NCBI RefSeq assembly: GCF_016907495.1
Contig: NZ_JAFBCC010000001.1
Coordinates: 2,790,001-2,854,000 of the forward strand
Length of the DNA: 64,000 nt
From: Arthrobacter tumbae
Lineage (GTDB): Bacteria; Actinomycetota; Actinomycetes; Actinomycetales; Micrococcaceae
Direction of reading: 5' to 3'
Shown here one piece after another: positions 1 to 8,761 of the stretch. The translations under genes and the position numbers were made by a program. Below the pieces are notes generated by a model. That model did no database searches. It worked only from the letters and a program-made list of their open reading frames with translations, and had not been told where the DNA came from. How positions within the stretch are numbered: the stretch's first letter is position 1; each line of letters opens with the position of its first letter.

Positions 1-2
1 AC

Positions 3-644
3 GCCGTTGATCGAGACTCCCGCCTGCTGGGCGCCGTGGCGATCCACCCCAACGAAGCGCCCGTCCTTGCCCAGGCCGGTACCCTTGAGGCTGCGCTCGC
101 CGAGATCGAAAACCTCGCGCAGCATCCCCGCATCCGGGCGATCGGCGAGACCGGACTGGACTACTTCCGCACCGGTGAGGATGGCCGCGAACGGCAGGAG
201 TACTCCTTCCGCCGGCACCTGGACATTGCCCGCCGGCTTGATCTTGCACTGCAGATCCATGACCGGGACGCGCACGACGACGTCGTGAAGGTCCTGCGCT
301 CGGAAGAACCTCCCGCGCGGATCGTCTTCCACTGCTTCTCCGGCGACGCCGACCTGGCTCGTATCTGCAACGAGAACGGCTGGTTCATGTCCTTCTCCGG
401 CACCGTCACGTTCAAGAACGCACGCGATCTGCGGGAAGCGCTGGCGGTGGCCGATCCCTCGCTGATCCTCACCGAAACCGATGCGCCGTTCCTTACCCCT
501 CACCCGTTCCGGGGCCAGCCGAACGCCAGCTACGCGGTTCCCTATACGGTGCGGTTCATGGCGGAACATCTGGGCACCGACCTCGAGGAACTCTGCCGGA
601 GAATCAACGCGAACACCCGCCGTGCGTATGGCGAGTGGGACTGA
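3..644 (+). CDS. tatD: TatD family metal-dependent hydrolase, 5' partial
   Basis: The reading frame is open from base 3, so the start codon lies before the window and about 214 C-terminal residues are seen. TatD proteins are TIM-barrel, metal-dependent 3'-5' DNases. Visible metal-site segments are GETGLDYF (Glu and Asp ligands), QIHDRD, FHCFSGD and the late LTETDAPFL motif. The C-terminal RPF-like loop LTPHPFRGQPN is typical of the family. In related actinobacteria tatD precedes rpf and ksgA; here nhaA, sulP and prfC separate them. It converges on nhaA with only 9 bp between stop codons. Function in the cell (DNA repair or quality control) is known for the family, not shown here. Confidence 0.9.
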   Translation, partial: AVDRDSRLLGAVAIHPNEAPVLAQAGTLEAALAEIENLAQHPRIRAIGETGLDYFRTGEDGRERQEYSFRRHLDIARRLDLALQIHDRDAHDDVVKVLRSEEPPARIVFHCFSGDADLARICNENGWFMSFSGTVTFKNARDLREALAVADPSLILTETDAPFLTPHPFRGQPNASYAVPYTVRFMAEHLGTDLEELCRRINANTRRAYGEWD

Positions 645-653
645 CCAGCCGGT

Positions 654-2066
654 CTAGCGGGTGCCTGGCCGGTTCCCCGGGGTATCTGCGTCCGGGTCGG
701 GGGCCGTCACCGTTTCAGCTGATTCGCGGCCAGGCTCCTGGTAGACGTCGGGAATCCCGTCGTGGTCGGCGTCGACACGTTCTTCGGCCTCGATGGCCCG
801 GTAACGCCTGTTGCGTGCCCGGAGGAGAATTGAGGCGATCAGGGCTGCCAGCAGGGAGGCCGTGAGCACGCCGACCTTCGCGTGATCATTGGTGGATCCG
901 TCAGGAGTGAAGCTCAGGTCGGCGATGAGGAGTGACACGGTAAACCCGATTCCTGCCAGCAACGCCACACCGACCAGGTCCATCCAGCGCAATGCCGGAT
1001 CCAGGTTCACCCTGGTGAGCTTGGTGAGGAGCCAGGTGGTTCCGACGATGCCGATCGGCTTTCCCGCCACCAGTCCGAGGACGATGCCCAACGTCACCGG
1101 GTCGGTGATGGCCGAGACGAACCCGGTCCAGCCGCCGACTGTAACGCCGGCGGAGAAGAAAGCGAAGACGGGGACGGCGAAACCCGCCGAGAGCGGCCGG
1201 ACCCGATGTTCAAAGAGCTCGGCGAGTCCGGGCCCGGCGTCAGGCCCGGCGGTGCCCTTCCGGTGCAGGACGGGGACGGCGAATCCGAGGAGGACCCCGG
1301 CCACGGTGGCATGAATTCCTCCGGCGTGGACAAGTGCCCAGACGACAAAGCCGATGGGCAGCAGAATGAACCAGGCCGCCGCAGGCTTCAAGTGGAAAAA
1401 CTGGCGATACTTCTGGGCCAGCACGGTGTAGAGAGCCAAGGGGATCAGGGCCAAGAGCAGCGGAGTGACTGAAAGGTCGTCGGAATAGAAGACGGCAATG
1501 ATGGTGATGGCGAGCAGGTCATCGACCACGGCGAGCGTCAGCAGGAAGATCCGAAGCGCGGCAGGCAGATGGGATCCCACAATAGCCAGAACGGCTACGG
1601 CGAACGCTATGTCCGTGGCAGTGGGGATGGCCCAGCCGCGCAGCGTGTCAGGGCTGGCGAGGTTGATAGCGACGTAGACCAGGGCCGGGACAATAACGCC
1701 GCCGACAGCCGCAGCCACCGGAACAATCGCTTTGGCTGGGCTTCGCAGGTCACCTGCAACAAATTCTCGTTTGAGCTCGAGCCCGACGAGGAAGAAGAAA
1801 ATGGCAAGCAGCCCGTCAGCCGCCCACGCGCCCAGGCTGAGTTCCAGATGCCACGGTTCGTAGCCGAACGTGAAATCCCGTAGCGCGAAGTAGCTGTCAG
1901 CTGCGGGGGAGTTGGCCCAGATAATGGCGGCAGCAGCGGTGATGACGAGAAGGATTCCGCCGACGGTCTCTTTGCGGAGGATGGCTCCGATGCGCAGTGA
2001 TTCGGAGTAGGTGCCGCGGCCGAGGACGCCGGAGGTGGAAGTGGGTTGGGACGACGGCTTCTGCAT
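654..2066 (-). CDS. nhaA: Na+/H+ antiporter NhaA (copy 1)
   Basis: A 470-aa inner-membrane Na+(Li+)/H+ antiporter. It has the NhaA hallmark VVDDL (the pair of Asp residues that bind Na+/H+), the [19 protein letters not shown] segment and PTATDIAFA. Start chosen at 2066 because GGAG lies 8 bp upstream; the longer frame to 2327 would run through the regulatory leader and is unlikely to be coding. The C-terminus carries a soluble tail with [10 protein letters not shown], an EF-hand/TSP3-like Ca-binding motif also present in copy 2 at 57254-58600. The gene lies 121 bp downstream of sulP on the same strand, with a structured leader (2095-2141) between. Expression is therefore probably cation-responsive at the RNA level. 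Confidence 0.95.
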   Translation of the reverse strand: MQKPSSQPTSTSGVLGRGTYSESLRIGAILRKETVGGILLVITAAAAIIWANSPAADSYFALRDFTFGYEPWHLELSLGAWAADGLLAIFFFLVGLELKREFVAGDLRSPAKAIVPVAAAVGGVIVPALVYVAINLASPDTLRGWAIPTATDIAFAVAVLAIVGSHLPAALRIFLLTLAVVDDLLAITIIAVFYSDDLSVTPLLLALIPLALYTVLAQKYRQFFHLKPAAAWFILLPIGFVVWALVHAGGIHATVAGVLLGFAVPVLHRKGTAGPDAGPGLAELFEHRVRPLSAGFAVPVFAFFSAGVTVGGWTGFVSAITDPVTLGIVLGLVAGKPIGIVGTTWLLTKLTRVNLDPALRWMDLVGVALLAGIGFTVSLLIADLSFTPDGSTNDHAKVGVLTASLLAALIASILLRARNRRYRAIEAEERVDADHDGIPDVYQEPGRESAETVTAPDPDADTPGNRPGTR

Positions 2067-2094
2067 GGGGAAAGCTCCTGGATTGCGCTCGACA

Positions 2095-2141
2095 GTAGAC
2101 ACTGCCGACCAGGCTTCCCGGCTCACCGCTACCCAGTCTAC
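2095..2141 (-). ncRNA. Candidate riboswitch-like leader of nhaA copy 1
   Basis: Read on the minus strand, a GTAGAC...GTCTAC outer helix encloses the core GGTGAGCCGGGAAGCCTGG followed by TCGGCAGT. The GCCG/CGGC inner stem closes a GGAAGCCTGGT loop. The same core with two substitutions precedes nhaA copy 2 at 58622-58661, where a different pair of sequences forms the outer helix. The element ends about 28 nt before the start codon, placing the ribosome-binding site just 3' of it. Conservation, covariation and position support a cis-regulatory RNA. The described nhaA-I and nhaA-II motifs (Li+ riboswitches) are candidate relatives, but I cannot confirm a match from memory. Confidence 0.6.
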
Positions 2142-2187
2142 GGGTGAGTGAAGACCTGGTTCTCCATCTTTTTGGCGGAACTCATGA

Positions 2188-3699
2188 CTAGTGCCCGGCT
2201 CCGAGCTTCCCGGCGAGCCGTTCGCGCATGAGCACTGAGGCGTCGTTGAGTCCGATGACCTCCACGTCCTTGCCGTGGGAATGGTACTTCTCCGTGATGG
2301 CGTCCAGCGCCGCAATGGTCGAGGCATCCCAGAGGTGCGAGGCGTGCATGTCGATGATCACCCTGTCCGGGTCCATCGCATACTCGAACTGCGTGTAGAG
2401 GTCGTTGGACGATGCGAAAAACAGCTCGCCGTCCACCACGTACCTCGCCACCTCTTCGCCGTTCGGCTCGATCACCGTCCGTTCCACAGTGACGAAGTGC
2501 GCCACCCGCCGGGCGAATGCAATCATCGCCACCAGCACACCCACGCCGACGCCGATCGCGAGGTTGTGCGTCCACACCACAACGACGACGGTGCTCACCA
2601 TCACCGCGGTCTCGCTCTTGGGCATCCGCTTCAGTGTTGAGGGCTGGATACTGTGCCAGTCGAAGGTCGCGATCGACACGAAGATCATCACGGCCACCAG
2701 CGCTGCCATCGGAATGATCGCCACAATGTCCCCGAGGGATACCACGAGGATCAGCAGGAAGACGCCGGCAAGGAAGGTCGAAATGCGGGTGCGGGCACCG
2801 GATGCCTTCACGTTGATCATGGTCTGCCCGATCATGGCGCAGCCGCCCATACCGCCGAAGAAGCCGGTGATGATGTTTGCTCCGCCCTGGCCCCAGCTTT
2901 CCCGCGTCTTGTTGGACCGGGTGTCGGTGATGTCGTCGACCAGCTTCGCGGTCATCAGGGATTCCAGGAGACCGACCAGTGCCAGCGCCAACGCGAACGG
3001 CGCGATGATCTCGAGCGTCTCCAGGTTCAGCGGAACGTTCGGGAAGAACAGGCTGGGGAAACTGTCCGGCAATTCACCCTTGTCGCCGACGTTAGGGACC
3101 CGGACCGAGGCAAGGACAGCGAAGAGGGTCAGCGCAACAATCGCGACCAGCGGCGCCGGAACAACCTTGGTCAGCCGGGGCAGACCGAACACGATCAGCA
3201 GGCCCACCGCAACCATGGGGTACACCAGCCACGGCACACCAATCAGCTCAGGAACCTGCGACATAAAGATGAGAATGGCAAGGGCGTTGACGAACCCGAC
3301 CATGACCGAACGCGGGATGAAGCGCATGAGCTTCGCCACTCCAAGCAACCCCAGCGCTACCTGGAAGATACCGCCCAGGATCACTGCGGCAATGAAATAG
3401 TCGACGCCGTGGCTCGCCACCAGCGGCGCGATCACGAGGGCGACGGCGCCTGTCGCCGCTGAAATCATCGCCGGCCGCCCGCCGAGGAACGCAATCGAGA
3501 CGGCCATGGTGAAGGACGCGAAGAGTCCCAGCCGGGGGTCCACTCCGGCGATGATGGAGAAAGCAATCGCTTCAGGGATCAGGGCAAGCGCAACCACCAG
3601 CCCGCCCAGCACCTCGACCTTCAGCAGCCTGGGGTTCTTCAGCGTTCGAAGAACCGACTGGCGTTCAATCGGCGTAAGGGCAGTGGTGGACCTGGGCAT
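2188..3699 (-). CDS. SulP family anion transporter with STAS domain
   Basis: A 503-aa permease of the SulP (SLC26) family, which moves sulfate, bicarbonate or other anions. The N-terminal half has the family segment [17 protein letters not shown] and about ten to twelve hydrophobic helices, including [14 protein letters not shown]. The last ~110 residues form a cytoplasmic STAS domain ([19 protein letters not shown]). ATG start at 3699 is preceded by GAAGGAAT. It is divergent from prfC and lies upstream of nhaA copy 1 on the same strand; co-transcription is possible but the nhaA leader would lie within such a transcript. The substrate cannot be told from sequence; no carbonic anhydrase gene is adjacent. 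Confidence 0.9.
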   Translation of the reverse strand: MPRSTTALTPIERQSVLRTLKNPRLLKVEVLGGLVVALALIPEAIAFSIIAGVDPRLGLFASFTMAVSIAFLGGRPAMISAATGAVALVIAPLVASHGVDYFIAAVILGGIFQVALGLLGVAKLMRFIPRSVMVGFVNALAILIFMSQVPELIGVPWLVYPMVAVGLLIVFGLPRLTKVVPAPLVAIVALTLFAVLASVRVPNVGDKGELPDSFPSLFFPNVPLNLETLEIIAPFALALALVGLLESLMTAKLVDDITDTRSNKTRESWGQGGANIITGFFGGMGGCAMIGQTMINVKASGARTRISTFLAGVFLLILVVSLGDIVAIIPMAALVAVMIFVSIATFDWHSIQPSTLKRMPKSETAVMVSTVVVVVWTHNLAIGVGVGVLVAMIAFARRVAHFVTVERTVIEPNGEEVARYVVDGELFFASSNDLYTQFEYAMDPDRVIIDMHASHLWDASTIAALDAITEKYHSHGKDVEVIGLNDASVLMRERLAGKLGAGH

Positions 3700-3875
3700 A
3701 CGGTTATTCCTTCAAAGCGGGGGAGCGAAGCAGTACGATGCGCCGTCTTTCCGGGGTTTCCGGTAAGGTCGGGAGGTTGTACGCCGATGAAAGCGGGGCG
3801 GCGGTGCGCCGTCGCAGGTACGCCGGCATCAATTCTAAACGCTCGAGAAGATTCAAGAAGTACTGAGGGAAATCC

Positions 3876-5483
3876 ATGACGAGCGCAACAAACACCGCCG
3901 AGGCGATACGCCCGGCCACGATTGGTGAGCAGGCGCGTAGACGGCGCACGTTCGCTGTCATCTCCCATCCGGATGCGGGCAAATCAACGCTGACTGAAGG
4001 GCTGGCCCTGTACGCGAGCGCCATCCAGGACGCCGGGGTCACCCACGGCAAGTCCAGTCGCCATGGCACGGTATCGGACTGGATGGGCATGGAACGCGAG
4101 CGCGGCATCTCCATCAGCTCGGCCGCACTGCAGCTGGAGTATCGCGACACCGTGCTGAACCTGGTGGACACCCCCGGCCACGCCGATTTCTCCGAGGACA
4201 CGTACCGGGTGCTTGCGGCGGTCGATTGCGCGGTGATGCTGATTGACGCTGCAAAAGGCTTCGAGCCGCAGACAGTGAAGTTGCTCGAGGTCTGTAAGCA
4301 GCGTGGGCTGCCCATCGTGACGGTGGTCAACAAGTGGGACAGGCCCGGGCTGGATGCGCTGGGGCTGATCGACCAGATCGGTGAGCGCACCGACATGGTG
4401 CCGGTTCCACTGACTTGGCCCGCTGGCATTGCGGGCGAGTTTGAGGGACTGCTCGATGCGCGCACCGGGAGTTCGATCGCGCTGGAAGCGGTCGAGGGAG
4501 GCGCGCAGCCGGCGCTCGAGACACCCATCGATCCCACCGTCCTTGACCAGCATTCCGCGCTGGTGTGGGATACCGCGAGTGAGGAGTTGGGCCTGGTGGC
4601 TTCCTCCAACGGAGACTTCGACGTTGAAGCGTTCGCCTCAGCTCAGCAGACTCCAGTTCTGTTCGCTGCTGCCGCCCGGAACTTCGGCGTGCGTCAGTTG
4701 GTGGACCTGCTGGTGGACGTGGGGTCAGCGCCCACGCCACGGATTACTGCGGATGGCGCCCAGCGCCCCCTGGAAGCGGGGTTTTCCGGCTTTGTGTTCA
4801 AAGTCCAGGCCGGCGCGAACACCGCCCACCGCGACCACATCGCCTATCTCAGAATCTGCTCCGGCGTGTTCGAGCGGGGGATGGTCATCACCAATTCCCG
4901 GACCGGCAGGCCATTCGCCACCAAGTATGCACACCGCGTTCTCGGGCGGGAGCGGGAAGCAGTGGAGCAGGCCTGGCCGGGAGACGTCGTCGGACTGGTG
5001 AACGCAACAAGCCTCCGGGTGGGTGACAGCCTCTACCAGGATGAGCCGGTGACCTTCCCGGAGATCCCGCACTTCTCACCCGAACTGTTCGTCACCGTGC
5101 GTGCCAAAGACCCCGGGCGGTACAAGCAGTTCCGGCGTGGCATTGAGCAGCTCGATCATGAGGGTGTCATTCAGGTACTGCGCTCTGAGCTGCGCGGTGA
5201 CCAGGCACCGGTGCTGGCCGCGGTCGGGCAGCTGCAGTTCGAGGTGGCAGAGCAGCGCATGCGAACCGAGTTCAATGCGCCCGTTTCCCTGGAGCAGCTG
5301 CCGTACACCCTTGCCCGCCGCATCCCGGCTGCACCAAGCGCTCTTCCCGACTCTTTCCGGGGTGGGGAAATCCTGCGGCGCTCCGATGGCGAATGCATCG
5401 CCATCTTCGGTGACCGGTGGAAGCTGGGACACTTCGTCGACGCCTATCCGGATCTGTCGCTGGAGCTGATCGGGGCCGGCTGA
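3876..5483 (+). CDS. prfC: Peptide chain release factor 3 (RF3)
   Basis: A 535-aa translational GTPase that removes RF1/RF2 from the ribosome after peptide release. GTPase motifs are intact: SHPDAGKST (G1), DTPGHADF (G3) and NKWDR (G4), followed by the EF-G-like beta-barrel and the RF3-specific C-terminal domain. Length matches the family. ATG start has GAGGG upstream. Divergent from sulP; the ~176-bp region between them should carry both promoters. RF3 is dispensable and patchily distributed in bacteria, so its presence between tatD and rpf fits an accessory insertion. Confidence 0.95.
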   Translation: MTSATNTAEAIRPATIGEQARRRRTFAVISHPDAGKSTLTEGLALYASAIQDAGVTHGKSSRHGTVSDWMGMERERGISISSAALQLEYRDTVLNLVDTPGHADFSEDTYRVLAAVDCAVMLIDAAKGFEPQTVKLLEVCKQRGLPIVTVVNKWDRPGLDALGLIDQIGERTDMVPVPLTWPAGIAGEFEGLLDARTGSSIALEAVEGGAQPALETPIDPTVLDQHSALVWDTASEELGLVASSNGDFDVEAFASAQQTPVLFAAAARNFGVRQLVDLLVDVGSAPTPRITADGAQRPLEAGFSGFVFKVQAGANTAHRDHIAYLRICSGVFERGMVITNSRTGRPFATKYAHRVLGREREAVEQAWPGDVVGLVNATSLRVGDSLYQDEPVTFPEIPHFSPELFVTVRAKDPGRYKQFRRGIEQLDHEGVIQVLRSELRGDQAPVLAAVGQLQFEVAEQRMRTEFNAPVSLEQLPYTLARRIPAAPSALPDSFRGGEILRRSDGECIAIFGDRWKLGHFVDAYPDLSLELIGAG

Positions 5484-5507
5484 ACCTGAGCGGTCTGAGC
5501 CGGCCCC
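5472..5507 (+). terminator. Terminator-like hairpin at prfC stop codon
   Basis: GGGGCCGGCT and AGCCGGCCCC form a perfect 10-bp stem around a 16-nt loop. The left arm includes the last prfC codons and the first base of its TGA. There is no T-run, as is common in actinobacteria. Confidence 0.55.
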
Positions 5508-5528
5508 AGCTCCCAAGCTTGCCCTATT

Positions 5529-5546
5529 ATCACGGTTCGATTACGG
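5529..5546. promoter_or_regulatory. Direct repeat upstream of rpf, MtrA-box-like
   Basis: ATCACGG-ttcg-ATTACGG is a 7-bp direct repeat with an 11-bp period, lying 254 bp before rpf. MtrA response regulators bind roughly 11-bp-spaced direct repeats upstream of rpf and peptidoglycan hydrolase genes in other actinobacteria; assignment here is inference. The rest of 5508-5799 has no convincing gene; it holds a CCGTCCGC/GCGGACGG hairpin at 5591-5607 and otherwise unassigned leader sequence. Confidence 0.35.
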
Positions 5547-5799
5547 TGAACTCTTATTAGCCGGGGTCGGGGAAGGCTTTCGGACTGATGCCGTCCGCTG
5601 CGGACGGGTTTCCATGTGCATTACCGCTGGTGTTGAGCCGCGCCTGAATGAGGCATGTCAGGTGTGCTCAGCTCAACTCAAGCGGTGCGCTCAAGGCGCC
5701 CTCCGCCGTCGTTCATTTTGCCTGTGCACTCTCTGCTGCGCCCACTGATGGGCCAGCTATTCCAGAGCGCCCTTTCCCCGTGCCCGGATACGACGCTGA

Positions 5800-7068
5800 A
5801 TGTGGGACGTTGTGGCAAAAAGAGTGGCAAAGCGAGTGGCCAAGCGGGATGCGAAGGGCTGGGCTGTCCTGACCGGACAGGGCGTGGTCATGCTGTCTCT
5901 GGTGGTGGGACTTCTGGCCTTCGTGGGCAACGGCAAGAGCGTGCAGGTAGTGGTCGACGGACAGCCGCAGACCGTCCAGACTTTCGGCGGCACCGTGGCC
6001 GAGGTCCTGCGGACCGCTGACGTGACAGTCACCGAGAACGACGACGTGTCCCCGGCTCTTGCGAGCCCCGTTGACGACGGCGCTGCCATCCAGGTCAACA
6101 AGGCCACCGCCGTTGACGTCCGGCTCAACGGAGCCGAAACCGTCGTTCACACGACGGGTGAGACCGTGGGCGAGCTGGTGAGCGACATCGGGGTGGCCAG
6201 CGAATCGGACATTTCCGCACCGGCTGAAACCCGGCTGGGGACCCTCAGTTCCACTCTCAGTATTTCGACGCCGAAGAACGTCACCCTCGCCGTTGACGGC
6301 AAGGACCACCGCATCGAAACCACTGGAATCACCGTGACTGACCTTCTCGCCGAAGCGAAGGTCACTCTCGGCAAGGAAGACCGTGTCTCGGTTCCGGTGG
6401 GCAGCTCGCTGGTCACCGGCATGGGACTCAAGGTCACCCGCGTCGAGTCCGGCAAGAAGATCACCGAGACCGAGACGATCGACTTCACCTCCACCGAGAA
6501 GGAAACCGACGAGCTGCTCGTCGGTGAAAGCGAAGTGGTCCAGGCCGGTGTTGCTGGCGAGCGCACGCGCGTCTTCGCCGTGACGGTCATCGACGGCAAG
6601 GAGATCAAGCGGGAGAACGTCAGCGACAAGGTCAACCGCGAGCCCGTCGAGCAGATCGTCGCCATCGGCACCCGCGAGGAAGAGCCGGAGTCGGAGCCCG
6701 AGCCGAAAGAGGACAAGGCAGAGGTAGAGGAAGAGGCACCCGAGGTTGAAGCTGCAGCCGAGGCCGCAGCCCCGGTGGAGATCGAGACACCAGCGCATGC
6801 TCCGGAGGCCGTGGTATCCGGCGGTGCCGCGTGGGACGCCCTCGCCGAGTGCGAGTCCGGCGGAAACTGGTCCATCAACACCGGCAACGGGTACTACGGC
6901 GGCCTGCAGTTCAGCCAATCCAGTTGGATCGGTGCCGGCGGCGGTAAGTACGCGCCGCTGCCGCATCAGGCATCGCGCGCCGAGCAGATCGCTACCGCCG
7001 AGGTGCTCAAGCAGAACGGCGGCTGGGGACACTGGCCTTCCTGCTCCGCAAAGCTCGGCCTGCGGTAA
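5800..7068 (+). CDS. rpfB: Resuscitation-promoting factor (Rpf), DUF348-G5 type
   Basis: A 422-aa secreted or membrane-anchored muralytic enzyme that cleaves peptidoglycan and revives dormant cells. Order: basic N-terminus with three VAKR-type repeats, one hydrophobic helix (about residues 25-42), three DUF348 repeats (about 45-200), a G5 domain (about 210-290), a Glu/Pro/Ala-rich linker and a C-terminal Rpf lysozyme-like domain (343-422). The catalytic Glu is expected in ECESGGNWSIN (E352), and the domain's Cys pair (C351 and C413) is present. ATG at 5800 lacks a strong RBS; GTG at 5812 is an alternative start. ksgA follows in the same direction after a strong hairpin. Confidence 0.93.
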   Translation: MWDVVAKRVAKRVAKRDAKGWAVLTGQGVVMLSLVVGLLAFVGNGKSVQVVVDGQPQTVQTFGGTVAEVLRTADVTVTENDDVSPALASPVDDGAAIQVNKATAVDVRLNGAETVVHTTGETVGELVSDIGVASESDISAPAETRLGTLSSTLSISTPKNVTLAVDGKDHRIETTGITVTDLLAEAKVTLGKEDRVSVPVGSSLVTGMGLKVTRVESGKKITETETIDFTSTEKETDELLVGESEVVQAGVAGERTRVFAVTVIDGKEIKRENVSDKVNREPVEQIVAIGTREEEPESEPEPKEDKAEVEEEAPEVEAAAEAAAPVEIETPAHAPEAVVSGGAAWDALAECESGGNWSINTGNGYYGGLQFSQSSWIGAGGGKYAPLPHQASRAEQIATAEVLKQNGGWGHWPSCSAKLGLR

Positions 7069-7090
7069 GCGACTCTGAAGCAGCTGTCCC

Positions 7091-7120
7091 AGCGCCCCTG
7101 CCGGTACCGGCGGGGGCGCT
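7091..7120 (+). terminator. Terminator hairpin after rpf
   Basis: AGCGCCCC-T-GCCGG-TA-CCGGC-GGGGGCGCT forms a long GC-rich stem with one bulge, followed by GCTGTCTT. It lies 22 bp past the rpf stop and 73 bp before ksgA. Confidence 0.75.
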
Positions 7121-7192
7121 GCTGTCTTCCGGCCGTGTCCGTCCAGCACTGTCCGTCCCGGTCTGCCGGCCGGGTCCCGTTACGATGTCTAG

Positions 7193-8071
7193 GTGACAGA
7201 CAAGGCGAGCTCATCCCCGGCACCGGCACTGCTCGGCGCGAGTGAAATCCGCCGGTTGGCCGAGGAGCTGGGGATCCGTCCCACCAAGACGCTCGGCCAG
7301 AACTTCGTCATTGACGGCAACACCATCCGCAGAATCGTCGCGGCTGCCGCGGTTGACCCCGCCGAAACGGTGCTCGAGGTGGGCCCTGGGCTTGGATCAC
7401 TGACCCTTGGCCTGCTGGATGCGGCACAGCGTGTGGTTGCCGTGGAGATCGATCCGGTCCTGGCCGCACGCCTGCCGCAGACCATTGCGCGGTGGCGTCC
7501 CGAGCAGGCTGCGTTCTGTGACGTGGTGGAGGGTGACGCCATGCGCATCACTGAACTTCCCGCCGAACCGACCGCCCTGGTGGCCAATCTCCCGTACAAC
7601 GTGGCCGTGCCCGTGGTGCTGCATCTGCTGGCACACTTCCCGTCGCTACGTCACGGACTGGTGATGGTGCAGGACGAGGTCGCCGACCGCCTGGCAGCGC
7701 CGCCCGGCTCCAAGATCTACGGCGTGCCGTCGGTGAAGGCCCAGTGGTACGGCAGGATGCGCAAGGCCGGAGTGATCGGCATGAACGTTTTCTGGCCGGC
7801 GCCGAAGATCGCGTCCGGCCTGGTGGCTTTCGAGCGGCATGAGCAGCCCGAAACCACGGCGTCCCGCGAGGAAGTGTTCGCCGTCATCGACGCCGCCTTC
7901 GCGCAGCGACGCAAGACGCTCCGGGCGGCACTGGCAGGCTGGGCCGGCAGCGGCGTTCTTGCGGGTGAGGCGTTGGCACGGGCAGGCGTGGACCCCTCAG
8001 CCCGCGGCGAAGTGCTCGACATCCACGCGTTTGCCCGTATCGCGGAAGCCAAGCAACCTCCGCTCGCCTAG
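7193..8071 (+). CDS. ksgA: 16S rRNA dimethyladenosine transferase
   Basis: A 292-aa RsmA/KsgA enzyme that dimethylates two adjacent adenosines in the 3' hairpin of 16S rRNA during small-subunit maturation. Seen are LGQNFVID at the N-terminus, the SAM motif [11 protein letters not shown], the acidic VVAVEID strand end, and the catalytic [10 protein letters not shown] (NLPY, motif IV). GTG start at 7193. It lies downstream of rpf as in other actinobacteria, where ispE normally follows; here about 8 kb of accessory genes intervene before ispE. Confidence 0.96.
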   Translation: MTDKASSSPAPALLGASEIRRLAEELGIRPTKTLGQNFVIDGNTIRRIVAAAAVDPAETVLEVGPGLGSLTLGLLDAAQRVVAVEIDPVLAARLPQTIARWRPEQAAFCDVVEGDAMRITELPAEPTALVANLPYNVAVPVVLHLLAHFPSLRHGLVMVQDEVADRLAAPPGSKIYGVPSVKAQWYGRMRKAGVIGMNVFWPAPKIASGLVAFERHEQPETTASREEVFAVIDAAFAQRRKTLRAALAGWAGSGVLAGEALARAGVDPSARGEVLDIHAFARIAEAKQPPLA

Positions 8072-8087
8072 CGACGGTCCGTCCGCT

Positions 8088-8192
8088 CACAATCCTGCAA
8101 CTTCTAGCCCAGCACGACGACGGCGGCGACCTCGAACCGCGACAACTCACCCTTTACTCGAGACAGCGATGGTGAGAAGCTGCAGGATTGTG
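8088..8192. repeat. 105-bp element bounded by 18-bp inverted repeats
   Basis: CACAATCCTGCAACTTCT at 8088-8105 is matched by its reverse complement at 8175-8192 with one mismatch; 69 nt separate the arms. It sits between ksgA and the DUF2975 gene, exactly where the conserved ksgA-ispE order is broken. It could be a MITE-like remnant, a large RNA hairpin in the DUF2975 leader, or a pair of operator half-sites. No obvious target-site duplication flanks it. Confidence 0.6.
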
Positions 8193-8232
8193 TTCGCCTC
8201 ACGCGCTCACTCTTGAAGGGACTGGTTGCAGC

Positions 8233-8700
8233 ATGACAGGACAGCAGGTTGCATTCGGCCGCGTCCTCATCGGAGCACTTGCTGCGGGTTCATTGCTGGC
8301 TCAGTTTGTGCTCGTTCCGCAGGTCGCGTCTGACGCTGCTGAGCGCTACCCCGAGGTTGCGCACCTGGAGATTCCGTACCTCACCGCTGTCGTGGCCGCA
8401 CTCGGGTTCTTTGAGGTTGCATTGCTGGCAGCATGGCGACTGCTTGCGGTGACCAATAGTGCGGTGGCCGGAAAAGAGAGACTGGGTTTGACCGGCGGCT
8501 CGAAGCGGTGGATCGATGTGATGACAGCGTCGCTTTGTTCGACGGCATTGATCTTCGCCGGTATCTGCGTGCACGCCGGGTCCGTCGAGAACATCGGCGG
8601 CCCTGCAATGTTGTTCGGACTGCTGGCCTCCCTGTCCCTGACAGTGGCAGTGGTTGTCCTGAGGAGCAAAGTGTCAGCACCTCAAATACCAGCACCTTAA
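8233..8700 (+). CDS. DUF2975-like four-helix membrane protein
   Basis: A 155-aa integral membrane protein with four predicted helices (LIGALAAGSLLAQFVLVPQV; TAVVAALGFFEVALLAAW; ASLCSTALIFAGICVH; AMLFGLLASLSLTVAVVVL). The layout and sequence resemble DUF2975, a family of unknown function often paired with a small XRE regulator; no such partner is seen here. Start set at ATG 8233 because AAGGGAC precedes it, rather than the GTG-type frame start at 8188. Converges on the SRPBCC gene with a shared terminator. Confidence 0.75.
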   Translation: MTGQQVAFGRVLIGALAAGSLLAQFVLVPQVASDAAERYPEVAHLEIPYLTAVVAALGFFEVALLAAWRLLAVTNSAVAGKERLGLTGGSKRWIDVMTASLCSTALIFAGICVHAGSVENIGGPAMLFGLLASLSLTVAVVVLRSKVSAPQIPAP

Positions 8701-8709
8701 ACACCACAC

Positions 8710-8733
8710 GGCGGCCTCCCAAAGGAAGCCGCC
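8710..8733. terminator. Bidirectional terminator between convergent genes
   Basis: GGCGGCCTCC-CAAA-GGAAGCCGCC with one mismatch, extended by ACAC/GTGT outside, lies 9 bp after the DUF2975 stop and 28 bp after the SRPBCC stop on the other strand. Confidence 0.75.
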
Positions 8734-8761
8734 GCGCTGTGTTGTTAACGGAAGTGAGCGC

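Noticed and set aside
2067..2327. N-terminal extension of NhaA copy 1 (557-aa frame)
   Set aside because: The extension reads through the structured leader, has no RBS, and copy 2 starts at the equivalent internal ATG.
5508..5799. c-di-AMP (ydaO/yuaA) riboswitch upstream of rpf
   Set aside because: Such riboswitches precede rpf genes in other actinobacteria, but I could not find the conserved GGGGA/GGGUGAAUC-type segments or the paired framework here.
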